NCBI GenBank assembly: GCA_030765055.1
Contig: CM060947.1
Coordinates: 103,995,619 to 104,059,618 of the forward strand
DNA length: 64,000 nucleotides
Direction: 5' to 3'
From: Mantis religiosa
Lineage: Eukaryota; Arthropoda; Insecta; Mantodea; Mantidae
Part shown: piece after piece, positions 11,776-23,700 of the stretch
Layout: the number at the start of each line of letters is the position of its first letter
Numbering within the stretch: the first letter of the stretch is position 1
Translations under genes and position numbers: made by a program
Notes under the pieces: model-generated
Databases searched by the model: none
What the model saw: only the letters and a program-made list of their open reading frames with translations
Told to the model about the DNA's origin: nothing

Positions 11776-14700
11776 GCTTTGGTAAAATTTGCAGTCTGAT
11801 TGGATGAACACCGGTATGCTTATTGTTTTATACATTGAAAAATGTGGTAATTTTTAAATGGGAGAAAATGAAGTTTGAAATTGTAATGTCTTTCTGGATC
11901 TATGTTAACTGAACTTAGTGATTTAAAACTATCCAGCTCCATAGCATGGATTCTTAATTTAAATGTTTTTGCTTCAGTAGCAGCTTTTTCCTTTTTAAAT
12001 TGCTTTTTTTTTTAAAATCCCATAATGCAAGTTCATGATGTGTAAAAATAAGTGTACATTAAAATTTGAAAAAATGGTGGGGGGGGAAGCAAAAAAACAT
12101 CTTGGATTATGCTTTTTCCATAACGCAAATACAGTTTTGAATATCTTTAAATATATAGATCTACATTTCCTTTATAGATATACACACACAAGGTGTTGGA
12201 AGTATGAGTGCGCAGACTTCAATGGAAACTTTCTGATGTTAAGGTGAAATGTAAGTTCCTGTACAATTTTCCTCTAAAGTGCATGGTTGCATAAATAAAA
12301 AATTAAATTGGTCAACGATTTGTGAATAAATCATTCCACCTTTATCATTTAATTTTACAAGTACGATAATGAGATAGAGCTACGAAAGGTAAGTTAATGG
12401 AAATTAATTGCTCTTTCACACTGGCCGTGTGTAGGCTAAAGTATTGTGACTTTGTGGGTTTGTGAAATGAAAAGTCCAATTTCACCACTCAAAATGTTCT
12501 TTATTTCCACCGGCTTACAGTTTAGCACTTGCCAATTACACAGAATTACGTGCTGCACACAATTACAATTCACCAGTTTGTCCGTTACAATTTCACTTGT
12601 CCTCGCGATTACGTAAACTCCGATACACATACACAGTTACGTAAAGTCTTCCGTTGCACAATCTTCTCGTTCATTAACACATCACTAACTCTTTCACCAA
12701 GAACTGCGACTGTCTCTTCACTGACTCCTCGTGCACGACGTGTAGCTTATATAGGGTACGCTTGCCGATCTCAAAGGTTCTCCATCAGATGAAAGATCCC
12801 GTAATTTCGAGAACACAGGTGGAACAGAAACAGACGGCACAATGATGTTTTTCTCCCGGCCATCACCTGTCACCACTATAAGACAAACGAGGGGAGGGCG
12901 TGGCTAACACGGACCTCCCTTGCTGTCCGCTCCCAGCTGCTTCTATAGGGTGTTCCAACGCTCGCGTGACACTGCTCCCTCCTCAAAGCTGTTCGTCTCG
13001 AACAGCACCATCGTAGCGTGCCAGGCGGTCCAGGTGCACCACCAGCATCTGCTCGGAGTCTCAGCCAGAAGTAGCGCTGCCGTAGTTTGTCAATCGTTCG
13101 GTTCGCTCCCAGGTGTCCTCCCGAAGTACCGGCGTGCACTTCTTCCAGGACTTCCGGGACCTTACTCCGGGGAAGTACCAACTGCTCTCTCTGCGTCTTC
13201 CCATCGGGTGATTCCCATACCCGGAATAGCACGCCCTCTCTGGTCTTCAACGAGTCCCATTGGGCCCAGTACGACTTGTAGGTGGCGCTCCTCGGTGCGA
13301 TGTCCTCCCAGGTTGGTCTCGTCCCTGCCTCCACTTCCCTCAAGAGTGGCCCCAAGTCTGCGTCCGCCAGCTGCTCCCTCCTCAGGCCTGCGCTATCCCA
13401 GCCTTCAGCAGGCACTGCCATAACTACTCGGACTGCTGCGGCACGCTCCTTCTCTTCCACTCTTATGCGCTCATGGCCGTCCTGGATCTGCGATAGGACA
13501 CCTCCAATGCAATGGTCGCTGGAGTCGGTGTCCACAATGAAGGCGCCACCCGGTTGTGGGAAACCCAAAATTGGAGCACTGCACAGGGGCTCCCTTAGGT
13601 GCTGGAAAGCGTCTTCGGCGTCCTCCGTCCACACATAAGGTCGGTGTTCCTCTGTCAGGCGGGTGAGGGGTTTGGCGATGTTGTCGGTCTTTTCCTCTAC
13701 ATCATTAAGGCGGTCGTCTACTTGACCCATCCGCTTGCCCAGATTCGTGACGTCATCCCTCACGCCGGCCAACCGTTCCTCAAACTTGGCGGCGAGGGCC
13801 TCGTTCGCAACCTTCATTTCTTCCATCTTGTCCATGAGGTTATCGTTAGCCGTCTTCATTTCTTCCAGCTTTGCGGCCAGGTTGTTATTTGCCGCTTCTG
13901 TTTTCTCTGTTAACTCGTTCATCTTCGCCAAAAGCATTTCCAATGCGGATTCCATGGCTGTAATGTTCGGTGATGTTATCTTCCCGCTTCCTGACACCAG
14001 TGTGACTTTGTGGGTTCGTGAAATGAAAAGTCCAATTTCACAACTCAAAATGTTCTTTATTTCCACCGGCTTACAGTTTAGCACTTGCCAATTACACAGA
14101 ATTACATGCTGCACACAATTACAATTCACCAGTTCGTCCGTTACAATTTCACTTGTCCTCGCGATTACGTAAACTCCGATACACATACACAGTTACGTAA
14201 AGTCTTCCGTTGCACAATCTTCTCGTTCATTAACACGTCACTGACTAACTCTTACACCAAGAACTGCGACTGTCTCCTCACTGACTCCTCGTGCACGACG
14301 TGTAGCTTATATAGGGTACGCTTGCCGATCTCGAAGGTTCTCCATCAGATGAAAGATCCCGTAATTTCGAGAACACAGGTGGAACAGAAACAGACGGCAC
14401 AATGATGTTTTTCTCCCGGCCATCGCCTGTCACCACTATAAGACAAACGAGGGGAGGGCGTGGCTAACACGGACCTCCCTTGCTGTCCGCTCCCAGCTGC
14501 TTCTATAGGGTGTTCCAACGCTCGCGTGACAGTATGGAAAGATAGAGTCAGACTGAAAAATGCAGTGCCATAGCTGGGATTTGAACCACGGATCTTCTGG
14601 TTGCCATCCAGCTGCTCTAACCCTTGAGCTACTATGGCCAACGTGCTGACATGACATTAAATTCTCCAACTGACTCGTGTTTTTCCCGGTAAACCACTTA

Positions 14701-17700
14701 GGAATTCTCATAAACACATGAGACAACTCCCTTATTGGCAAATTTTTAGTCTGACTCTTATATTTCCATACTTTAGCCTACACATGGCCTACATGGTCAT
14801 AGGTGTCTTGGTTGGTGTCTTTATCATCTGTTTGCTAAAAATAACTGTTTAGCCACAAAATAATATAAAAGGACTGAATTTATGTGTGTGTATTGTAATA
14901 AATTTGTGGGCATACGCTTGGCAACCATGCAACATTAGTATGTGTATAAGTAGAAGGTCAGGAATGTGATCAGCAAAACTACCTGCCTACACCTTGCACA
15001 ACAGCAGGTTCTGTCATATGCCTTAAATCCATTCAGAACTATGACAGTATTTACAAATCAAGAGTATTTAGATATGCTTCTAACTTACAGCAAGGCTGAG
15101 TGCAACACACATGAAGTGCAATGCTTGTATAGTGATAAGTTTCCCATTAGAATTCCAAATCCCGAATCATTTGCTGCAGTAGCTCAGCAAGTACAAGAAT
15201 CAGAAAGTGATTCCCCAACCTGAAAACTGAGGATCACAGTACTCGAATGTGGTACTGCAAGCAGTAAAAGCAGTTTTGCAGCTGGTGGAAGGGATTCCCA
15301 GTGCAAGTACATGAGATATGACATGTACTGTTAGTGTGTCTAATTGGACAGTTTCTAGAACATTAAGAGAACAGTTACTGCGCCCATAACACATTCAGAG
15401 AGTGCAGCATCTCGAAGTGATTGCATCCCAAATGATTATCTGCTTAGATTAGCATTCTGCCAATGGCTGAAGGAACAGTGTGTGCTCAATACAAATTTTT
15501 CGTCTCAGGTGCTAGTGACTGATGAAGCATGTTTCATGCATACTGGTATATTGAATTTTCATAATCAACGGACCTAGGTCTTTGAAAACCCTCATAGAAT
15601 GCAACAAGCTCATTTCCAGCACCAGTTTTCACTGAATATCTGGGGATAAGTTGATAGGCCCTTTTGTATTAACCTCTTAGCATACCTATTATTTTCAAAA
15701 GGGTTCCTTTTTTTACCAATATTTTTTACTGAATATTCATTAAGATACAGTAATGATCACAACAATAGAACCAGTTTTTACCACCATAACAATAAAGAAT
15801 TTTGTGTTTGAATAGCCTCCAGATTTAAATCCTGAGTATACTCGTTAAATACTTAGTATGCATTCTTTTATAAACTAATACATGTAAGCAAGTTTATATT
15901 AGGTACTGCAACATAAAACAATGAAAATGAGTTATTAATCTATATTTTAAATCATACCTTTTCATTTATTTTGTTTATATGTTTGTTGCTGTGTGAAAAA
16001 CTCTGAAGTAGGGATCAACACACAAAGCTACGCCACAGTCAGTGCACATATATCTAGATTTCCTTTGTATCTTCTTGTCCCTAGCATCACACACACTGCT
16101 ACACATTCTACATATTCGTGTTGGATTTTTCTTCTTTTCATTGGGCAGGATTATTGTTGAAAAATGTCGGCCAACAAGTCGCAAGGGATTTGCTTTCGCT
16201 GAAGGCCTGCCCACTACTTTTGGAGAAAATTCCTCCCTCTGGTGTTCTGCAAAGATTTACTCAGCAACTGCCATGTGGAAGTCTAGGGCTTTCTTCTTTG
16301 CTCCATGCTTTCTGTAAAGTACGAAAGCATTCCACACTGCTAGTTCCAGAGGTGAAAAAAGATCTTTTTGTAATACTTTTTCCCTCTCTTTCGAGTCAGT
16401 GGATTGTCGGCAATGTGTTGATCTACCTTATCCACCCATCCCATCATATCATTATATGCACACACAGCTGCTGGTGTCACAGTATCTTTGTTTTGGACTC
16501 TGCGTTTCTGCATTGTGTACAGTAGATAAGATACAGACATCTCTCTTGTCTTTCCACTTCATTACAGTTACTTTGCCTTGCTGGAATGCAGCAATCTCCC
16601 CTATCTTTAGCTTCTTGTTGTGAAAGTATGGTGGCATATCTTTTCTGGTAGAACGCACAGTACCGTACACATCTGTTCTGTTCTGAAGCAGAAGATTGGC
16701 AAGCTGTGGAGAAGTATAGTAGTTGTCAATGGTCAAGCAGTAACCCTTGTTCAGCAGAGGTTTCATTAGTGTCATTACAATTTGTGTTGACATAACCAGA
16801 GGTTTGTAGTCTACATCAAATTTGGTACCCTTGCCAACGTATATAATTAGTGACCATACATATCCGGATGCAGACTCACATAGTATGAAAGATTTTATCC
16901 CAAATCTGACTCTCTTTAGTGGCAAATACTGGATCCAACCCAGTCATCCGTTGTACAGCATCAAGCTTTTATCTATCGTTACATCCCTCTCTGGAGTACA
17001 AACACTTCTAAATTTATCAAGCAGATTGTTCAAAATTGGCCATATTTTGTTTAGTTTAGGCTGAGGATGGTTTTCGGCATCATAAGTAGCATTATCAGAA
17101 AAATGCAAGTTCTTTTTCAAATTAAAAAATATCTTGAATGTCATCACCTCGCAAAATATTGGTGTAGCTAATGTAGGTCTTTTGGTCCAATACATCTGAT
17201 ATGTAGGCTTCTTTACAATACTTTGCAACAATGTTACCGCAATAAAGATATACATTTCATCAATTGTATTCTTCCACACAGGTGCATTTGTCTGTGTGGC
17301 ATATATGTTTGTCTTGATAACCAAGATGTTCATGAAACTGTGATCAATGAACTGACTAACATAGTGCATAACATTGTTAGTTGAAGGATGAAAATTAGTT
17401 TCAGGTTTACCTGTGAATGGAAAATATGGAGGAGCAGGTGGCAGTGGTCTAGAAGTATCTATTTCACACCACACTCTGGCAGTTGTAGTATCACCTTCCG
17501 ATGAGCTGGAAAAGTCACTTCTTCTGAAGTGCCTTTGTAGCTTTCTTCAGAACTTTCAGATCCACTAAATTCAATATTATAATCTTCATCACTCTCCATT
17601 TGTATAAAAGACACAGAACTGGATGCTGTATGCGTACACACAACAGCTGGTAGGAACAAGTACATTTAACATTGAAAAATACGCGGGATGAAACAAGTTC

Positions 17701-20700
17701 CTGAATCAGAGCCATCTGCTGGCACACTTACAACTATCAAAGGAGTGTGTTCAGCATGAAATCTAACGGATATTTTAAAAAACTGCAAGATAGTGAGAAA
17801 ACTTGGATTTTAAACCAATTTATAGTTATGAAGCTAGTCATCCGAGTATACTCAGGATTTTATTATTCTTGAAAAATTATAAACCCGAGTTAACTTGGGC
17901 TTTTACGTTAAGGGGTTAATCACAAGATTGACTGTTATCAGCAGTTCCTGAGAAACAATCTGCCTTCCCTTTTGGAAGATGTTTGTGTTCTCGTAAGGCA
18001 AAATATGTGATTTGTGCATGACAGGGCGCCCCTTCACATCAATAAAGTTATTAAATGACATTGAAATAGCACATTTCCTTATCGCTGGATCGGCCAATTT
18101 AGACCAGTACCTTGGCCTGCAAGTTCTCCACATATAGTTCTTTAGATTATTTCTGTATAGTGTTTAACATCCGCTTTTACTGCATACGGCACTGCAGGCG
18201 GTGACACTGATGATACATGAGATGAAGATGGAGCACCGGTGGAATGAGATGGCGGGGGAAACCGGAGGTCCCGGAGAAAACCCGCTCCAGCGCCGTGTTG
18301 TCCACCACAAATCTCACTTTGTGGTCACTTGGGATCAAACCCGGGCCACCTTGGTGAGAGCCAAGTGGTCTAACCACTAAGCCACGGCGCGGCCGTAGAT
18401 TATTTCTGGGAAGATTTGAAAAGGAAGGTGTATTCTAACAAGGTTGCTACCATTGATATTCTTCGCACACTGTATGAATCAGCATCGGAGATAGGGCAGA
18501 ATGCAGAAGCATTAGCGAGGATAGGGTAAAATTGGTTAAGAAAATGTGGTGCTTCATAGAGTCTAATGGAGCACATTTTGAGCATCTACTGTAAATAAAC
18601 ATTTTGTTGATGCTGTTATTGATGATTAGTATATTTCCTGTTTAGCAAAATGTGGCTTTGATTTAATTAAACACAATACACCTGAATGAGGTATTTCCAT
18701 AATTAACATTTGAGTTTGTTATTGAGTTATTGAGTTTGTTTGTTATTCTTGAGTTTGTTATTAGGTTTCATGAATACGATTGAATAGCTCAAAGCTGATA
18801 AACACACAGGTGCATGGTAAAACAACTTTCAAATGCTGGCCTACTTCAGATTTTCATATGTTGCAGGTGTGAACACATGCCTAGCCTCAAACCAAAACAG
18901 AAACATTAAGCTCTGAATTCCTACTCTGTTGCTAGACTGCATGGATAATGTTTTCTGTTAGAGTAGGAATACCAGGGTAGTAAATGATAATGCCATCTTA
19001 GTACAGCACTACTTTTATTCCAAAGAGATAGAAAGATATTACACTAGACCTCAATGAGGTTCAAGAGAAAGACATTCCTCCACATCCTCCCCACCCTGGT
19101 GAATCTCCAAGGGGATGACCAGTTGGACAGGTCGAGTGATCATGTCTCCATCTGCGGTGTGAAGTCTAGCTGTTCTAATGTGGCTGTCCCTTCATGGAGT
19201 TCAACTATCTGGCCTTTCTTCCACATGTGCCTTAGATGACTTGTGTCTGGATGAGAGCAACATCTCTGGTTCTCAGCTGGGGAGGCTTTTTCTCATGAAA
19301 ACTCCTCAATTGAGTGAGGTATTTGCTGAACCAACATTTCCATGTCATCTGCCAATTTTTGCTGTCTCCTGAATTTTCTTGTTAGACGCTTATCCTAAGC
19401 TCAGCTCCACTGGGTATTGTCATTAGTTTTCCTCCACAAAGAAAGTGTGCTGGTGTCAGTGGCTCAGAACCTGCTTCTTCTGCTTGTGTTATAGTTCTAT
19501 AGTTCAGGGCTGCTTCAGTCATCAGGACGGTGTTTAGGCTTTCCTCCCTAACTTGGGCTTTGCCTAATACTTCCCTCAGGCAGCGTTTAGTGGTCCTGAC
19601 CATTCTTCCCACCAAGCAATCCATGGGACAAGAAACTTCCAAGAAATTCCTCTTTCTGCTAAACGCTGCTGGGTCATTGATGCAGTGTGGATATCCCACA
19701 GTTTCAACAATTCCCTGTTGGTTGCATAGAAGGTCTGGGCATTATCTGTGTAAATGGTGTGTAGTTACGTAGTTACGTTTTCTCCGACCTAATTAGTTAT
19801 CTACACTCATGCTATCTCCTGACCTGATATTTAATTTACTGCAAACAGTCTTTTGTTCAGGGTTGCAAGTATTGGTAGTGTTTTGTCATTGTTGATTTTT
19901 TATGTTATCTCAATTTAGTGTTTATAACATTTCTTATTCATTCATTTCCTGATGAAGGGAGCAATGTACATTCCTGAAACATTGATTTCTAATCATCTTT
20001 TCACCTGGCTTGTTTCCTGAGAATATCTTGAACATCTTCATTGCCAGGAAAGATTCAGGTCTTATTTTATATCTTCATCTGTTGAGTCATTGTCACTGTT
20101 ATTCTCATCACTGCTTTCCATCCCATTGTCTTCAATTATAATTCTTTCAATTTTTTCTTCTGTTAGTGTATCTTTTTTCCAGTACTTCTGTTCTATATCA
20201 TCCACATGATGGTATGCCTTTTCCCATTCCATTTGTCAATTTGCTCAAATCGTTGGCAGCACAACATTTTAACGTTTTTCATTTTAAAGGTTACAGTTCT
20301 GCAAGCAACCCATTGTTTGACATCTGCCCATATTAATCCTATGGGATGCAGATCAGGAAGTTACGAAGGAAACCTTAAAGTTTCATGGTTATATTCTGAC
20401 TGTATTTGGTCAGTCAAAAAGTTTTTCTGAGTCGGCTTATTGGCTATAATTAAATAATACTATTTTCATGAAATGTAATATTGTGGTTTTGTAACCAAAA
20501 AAAAATCTCTTCTTAAGGAACTTAACATTGAAGGCTTATTTACTTGTGTGTTATGGTAAGAGGTATTATCTATTACTAGCACCGAGTTAAGGGGTAACTT
20601 TGGAACTAACTGTGGGCATAGCCATTTAACATAATTTTTAATATTCATTTATTTATGAAAACCTCCAGCTTTCTATTACAATTTATAAATAAGCACGAAA

Positions 20701-23700
20701 TTGGATATGAATCCAAACCTTCTGTCTGCAGTACAATTACAAGTCACGCCCCTTTTCGTACTGGTGTCATAAAACCTGTGTTGCTGTCATCGAACCATGT
20801 TTTGGAAACTGTGTAGCTACTATGGATGTGGGTCTCATCTTCGTAAACTATTGGACACCCCTCTGCTCCGACTAGTGAGATACTTCTCACACAGACTGCA
20901 TATAGCATATTTCAATTAGCACACATGTTGCTTCTTGTCTTTTTCCATTTAAAGCCTAATTTCTTCGTAAGAGGTGAAGGCTGGCAGATCCGCCTTGAAA
21001 ATTTATTGTAGTGCACAGTTTTTGCAAAAGTGTTCTGTTATGGTCTTCTCTTGGGTATAGAACTCGTGCATGGTGTATCAAATTACACTTGTCAAAATCT
21101 TCAATTTCTGTTACTCCTTTCACAGCATTGTGCTTTTTTCCAGGAGCTCCAAAACTCATTCCTTTCTCTTCATGGTTGTGCTTTCCTTGCAAAATTCTGC
21201 AGGAGACACCAGTGGCTGCAGCACTCTTTCTTATACTTTCTGAATGAATTACTAGGAAATGCTCAGGAAAATAGCATTCCTTAAACATTGTCTCTTACAT
21301 AAGCTATCCATATATGCAATCATCTCATGAGTTTGCATATGAAGAGTATTTTCCTTTAACTTAGAAATTACAAGAGGTATCACGTCAACTCAACACATAC
21401 AAAGGAACACTTAATATCTGTATGACCGTCACAGTAAGTTCTAGTTAACTGTATCCAGGGAGCAGACGATTCACACAGCATATTACATTAAGTAACAAGC
21501 AATAAATTGGAGAATTTGTCAGGACGGCACGTTGGCCATGGTAGCTCAGTGGGTAAGAGCGACTGTACGGAAACCAGGAGATCCATGGGATCCATGGTTC
21601 TAATCCCAACCATGGCATTGAATTTTTGAGGTTGACTCTATCCAACACCTTAGCCTATACACGGCTAGTGAGAAGAAATTATTAATTTCCATCAATTAAC
21701 TTAAACAAGCAATAAGTTCACTGAATATAAGAGTTGGAAAAACACAGAAGAGGAAGAAGGTTAGAGCTGGGCTCGCTGACTATTCTCAGGGTGAAGGTCA
21801 GTGTTCTAGAACCAGTGTGCAACTTATACATATATAGGTCCCACTTCATGTTTTGCTGCTCTCCTCTGCAGTTATTTGATATTTAAAGATTTTTGATGTC
21901 TTTCTTGAAAGGTTCACTCACTTTTATATAGGTGAAAATTATCCTTTTTTAGTACAAGTTCATAAGTACAATGTTAATAGTCATTTAAATTACTATATCA
22001 CATGCCTTAAGCAATCATACAAATTAAACCAAAGCGTTTTTGTGTTAGAATTTTAATCTATATTTATGAATTTTTGCAACTACTAACATTCTCCATAATT
22101 AGACATCCTTAGTCAGGATCTGACAATTACAGAACTTTATATATTTTCACTTATTATCTTCAGCCATCAAGTAATTAATAGATTAATAGTGAATTTACAA
22201 ATTCTTTTTGTTGCAGTCGAGGGTTTGTAACATTTGATAAAATGGATGCAGCGGATCGTGCTATTGCTGAGGTAATGTATATTGCCACATTTACTGTATG
22301 TAAAATTTTCTTTGTTAGTTGTATAAATACAGGTAAATTAATAATTTTTCAATCAATTATAAATCTTAAGCTTGGAATTCCTTTCTTGGAAGTGTTGGAA
22401 ACAGTGTTACAATAAATTAAATTTAAAGGGAGTCGATTAATGACACTAAACAACACTTACTTTTAAATTTTCCCAGAACATGTTTCAGATACTTTGCCTC
22501 CATCAACTGGATATCGACTGGTTCTCGGTGGTGTAGCTGGTGACATTTTGTCATAGGTCTTCTCTGGTGGCGGTTCGAGGAACTTGCTGAACAAATCTTT
22601 CTGGGGAATGTCAAAATTGAATACTTTGTTCCTATTTTTTGAAATGAAGATTTGTTCCCATGTGAACAGTTCTTGTTTTCCTGATGTTTGTGTTAGTAGT
22701 TTTGGTTCTGGATTTATGTTGTGGTTTTTTCCCCAAAAATGTGTGGCAACTGCTGATTTTTCTAATTGTTTATATTTTATGTTCCTAAAGTGTTCCTTTG
22801 CTCTTGTTTCTAAATTTCTTTTGGTTTTTCCAATATAAATTTGACAACAGCCACAACATTCAATTTTATATATACCAGATTTTGTATTAGATGGAATGGC
22901 ATCTTTGATGTTTGAGCAAATTAGGTTTTTTTTTAAGGAGTAATGGTTGACTGGTGCTAGTAGAATGTTTTGTTTTTTGAAGACTTTTTTGAATTTATCA
23001 AAGGCCCATGGATGGTAAGTGAATTTTTTGAAAATCATATTAGTTTCTGTAGCTGAGAGGGTTGTGGTTTCCTTTATTAGCTTCTTTTTTGCTAAGTTCA
23101 CTTTTTTGTCTACTAATGATTTTGAAAATCATATTAGTTTCTGTAGCTGAGAGGGTTGTGGTTTCCTTTATTAGCTTCTTTTTTGCTAAGTTCACTTTTT
23201 TGTCTACTAATGATTTTTTTGTGCTATTTCAATAATTTTGTTGTATTCTGTTTTGTATTCTGCTGTGAGAGGGATGTTAACCAGTCTGTGTTAAACTATT
23301 GAAGATTGCTTGTTTGTGGAATCTTGGGTTGTAGCCATTAACTACAACCGAAATCATACCGGGAGAAAAGTTAAAAAACAGTGGAAATAGCAACATAAAT
23401 ACATCAGCAATCAGTACACACGCGAAATGCAAAAGTGAAATAAGTAACGTAAATACAAAAACGAGCCTGCAAATCTTTGAAAACATAAACCTATCCAATC
23501 AAAATTTCTGCACAAAAGAATTGGGTCTTCTAAATAGTGGATTAAAAACTTGCGTCAGTTTCTCAAACAAAATTGAAGACTATATTGCAGATATCAACAT
23601 TTCGACACAGGTTCTACCAGTATCCAAACAAAATTAAGTAAAAAGCCAATGTGAAAATATTTTGGAGGAAATAAAAACCAAATCCTTTCAGAAGAGAAAA

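Larger units (their letters stand above)
12445..14531 (-). mobile_element. Non-autonomous Gypsy-type LTR retrotransposon
   Basis: Two LTRs (12445-12971 and 14001-14531) begin TGTGAC and end GTGACA, flanked by a 4-bp duplication GTAT at 12441-12444 and 14532-14535. In minus orientation the 5' LTR is followed at 13999 by TGGTGTCAGGAAGCGGG, a primer-binding site close to the 3' end of tRNA-Leu. The 3' LTR is preceded by a purine tract, GAGGAGGGAG. The internal region is only about 1.03 kb where a complete element has several kb, so most of gag-pol is deleted. The LTRs differ at few positions, so the insertion is fairly young. Confidence 0.93.
12393..14790 (-). mobile_element. tRNA-like unit split by an LTR element
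   Basis: 12393-12444 and 14532-14790 are the two halves of one dispersed tRNA-like unit. Removing 12445-14531 and one GTAT restores the order seen at 11340-11400. The far end (14735-14790) carries an inverted copy of the GGCTAAAGTATGGAAAG region, so this copy ends in inverted sequence. Confidence 0.82.
15044..18586 (+). pseudogene. DUF4817-type mariner-like transposase relic, split by two insertions
   Basis: 15044-15222 encodes an N-terminal DUF4817-like helix-turn-helix block (TNQEYLDMLLTYSKAECNTH, then the SFAAVAQQVQESESDSP region). From about 15430 frame-broken segments match the catalytic part: LLRLAFCQWL, VTDEACFMHTGI with the first acidic residue, and FQHQFSLNIWG. Coding sequence resumes after the piggyBac element at 17916, reaching the region of the second catalytic Asp near 18030. 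It is split again by a SINE at 18156-18395 and finishes with ILRTLYES-like sequence near 18460. Stops and frameshifts abound. This family is common as multicopy repeats in insect genomes. Confidence 0.72.
8254..22216 (+). other. NELF-E intron 3 (13,963 bp), transposon-filled
   Basis: GT-AG intron bounded by AG/GTATGT and TTGCAG/T. It holds all elements listed between 8366 and 21705, on both strands, and no other recognisable host exon. Its size against the 104-bp intron 2 shows growth by insertion. Confidence 0.88.

Noticed and set aside
12920..14172. Plus-strand open frames opposite the Gypsy-type internal region
   Set aside because: Shadows of the GC-rich minus-strand gag-pol frame; no family resemblance on plus.
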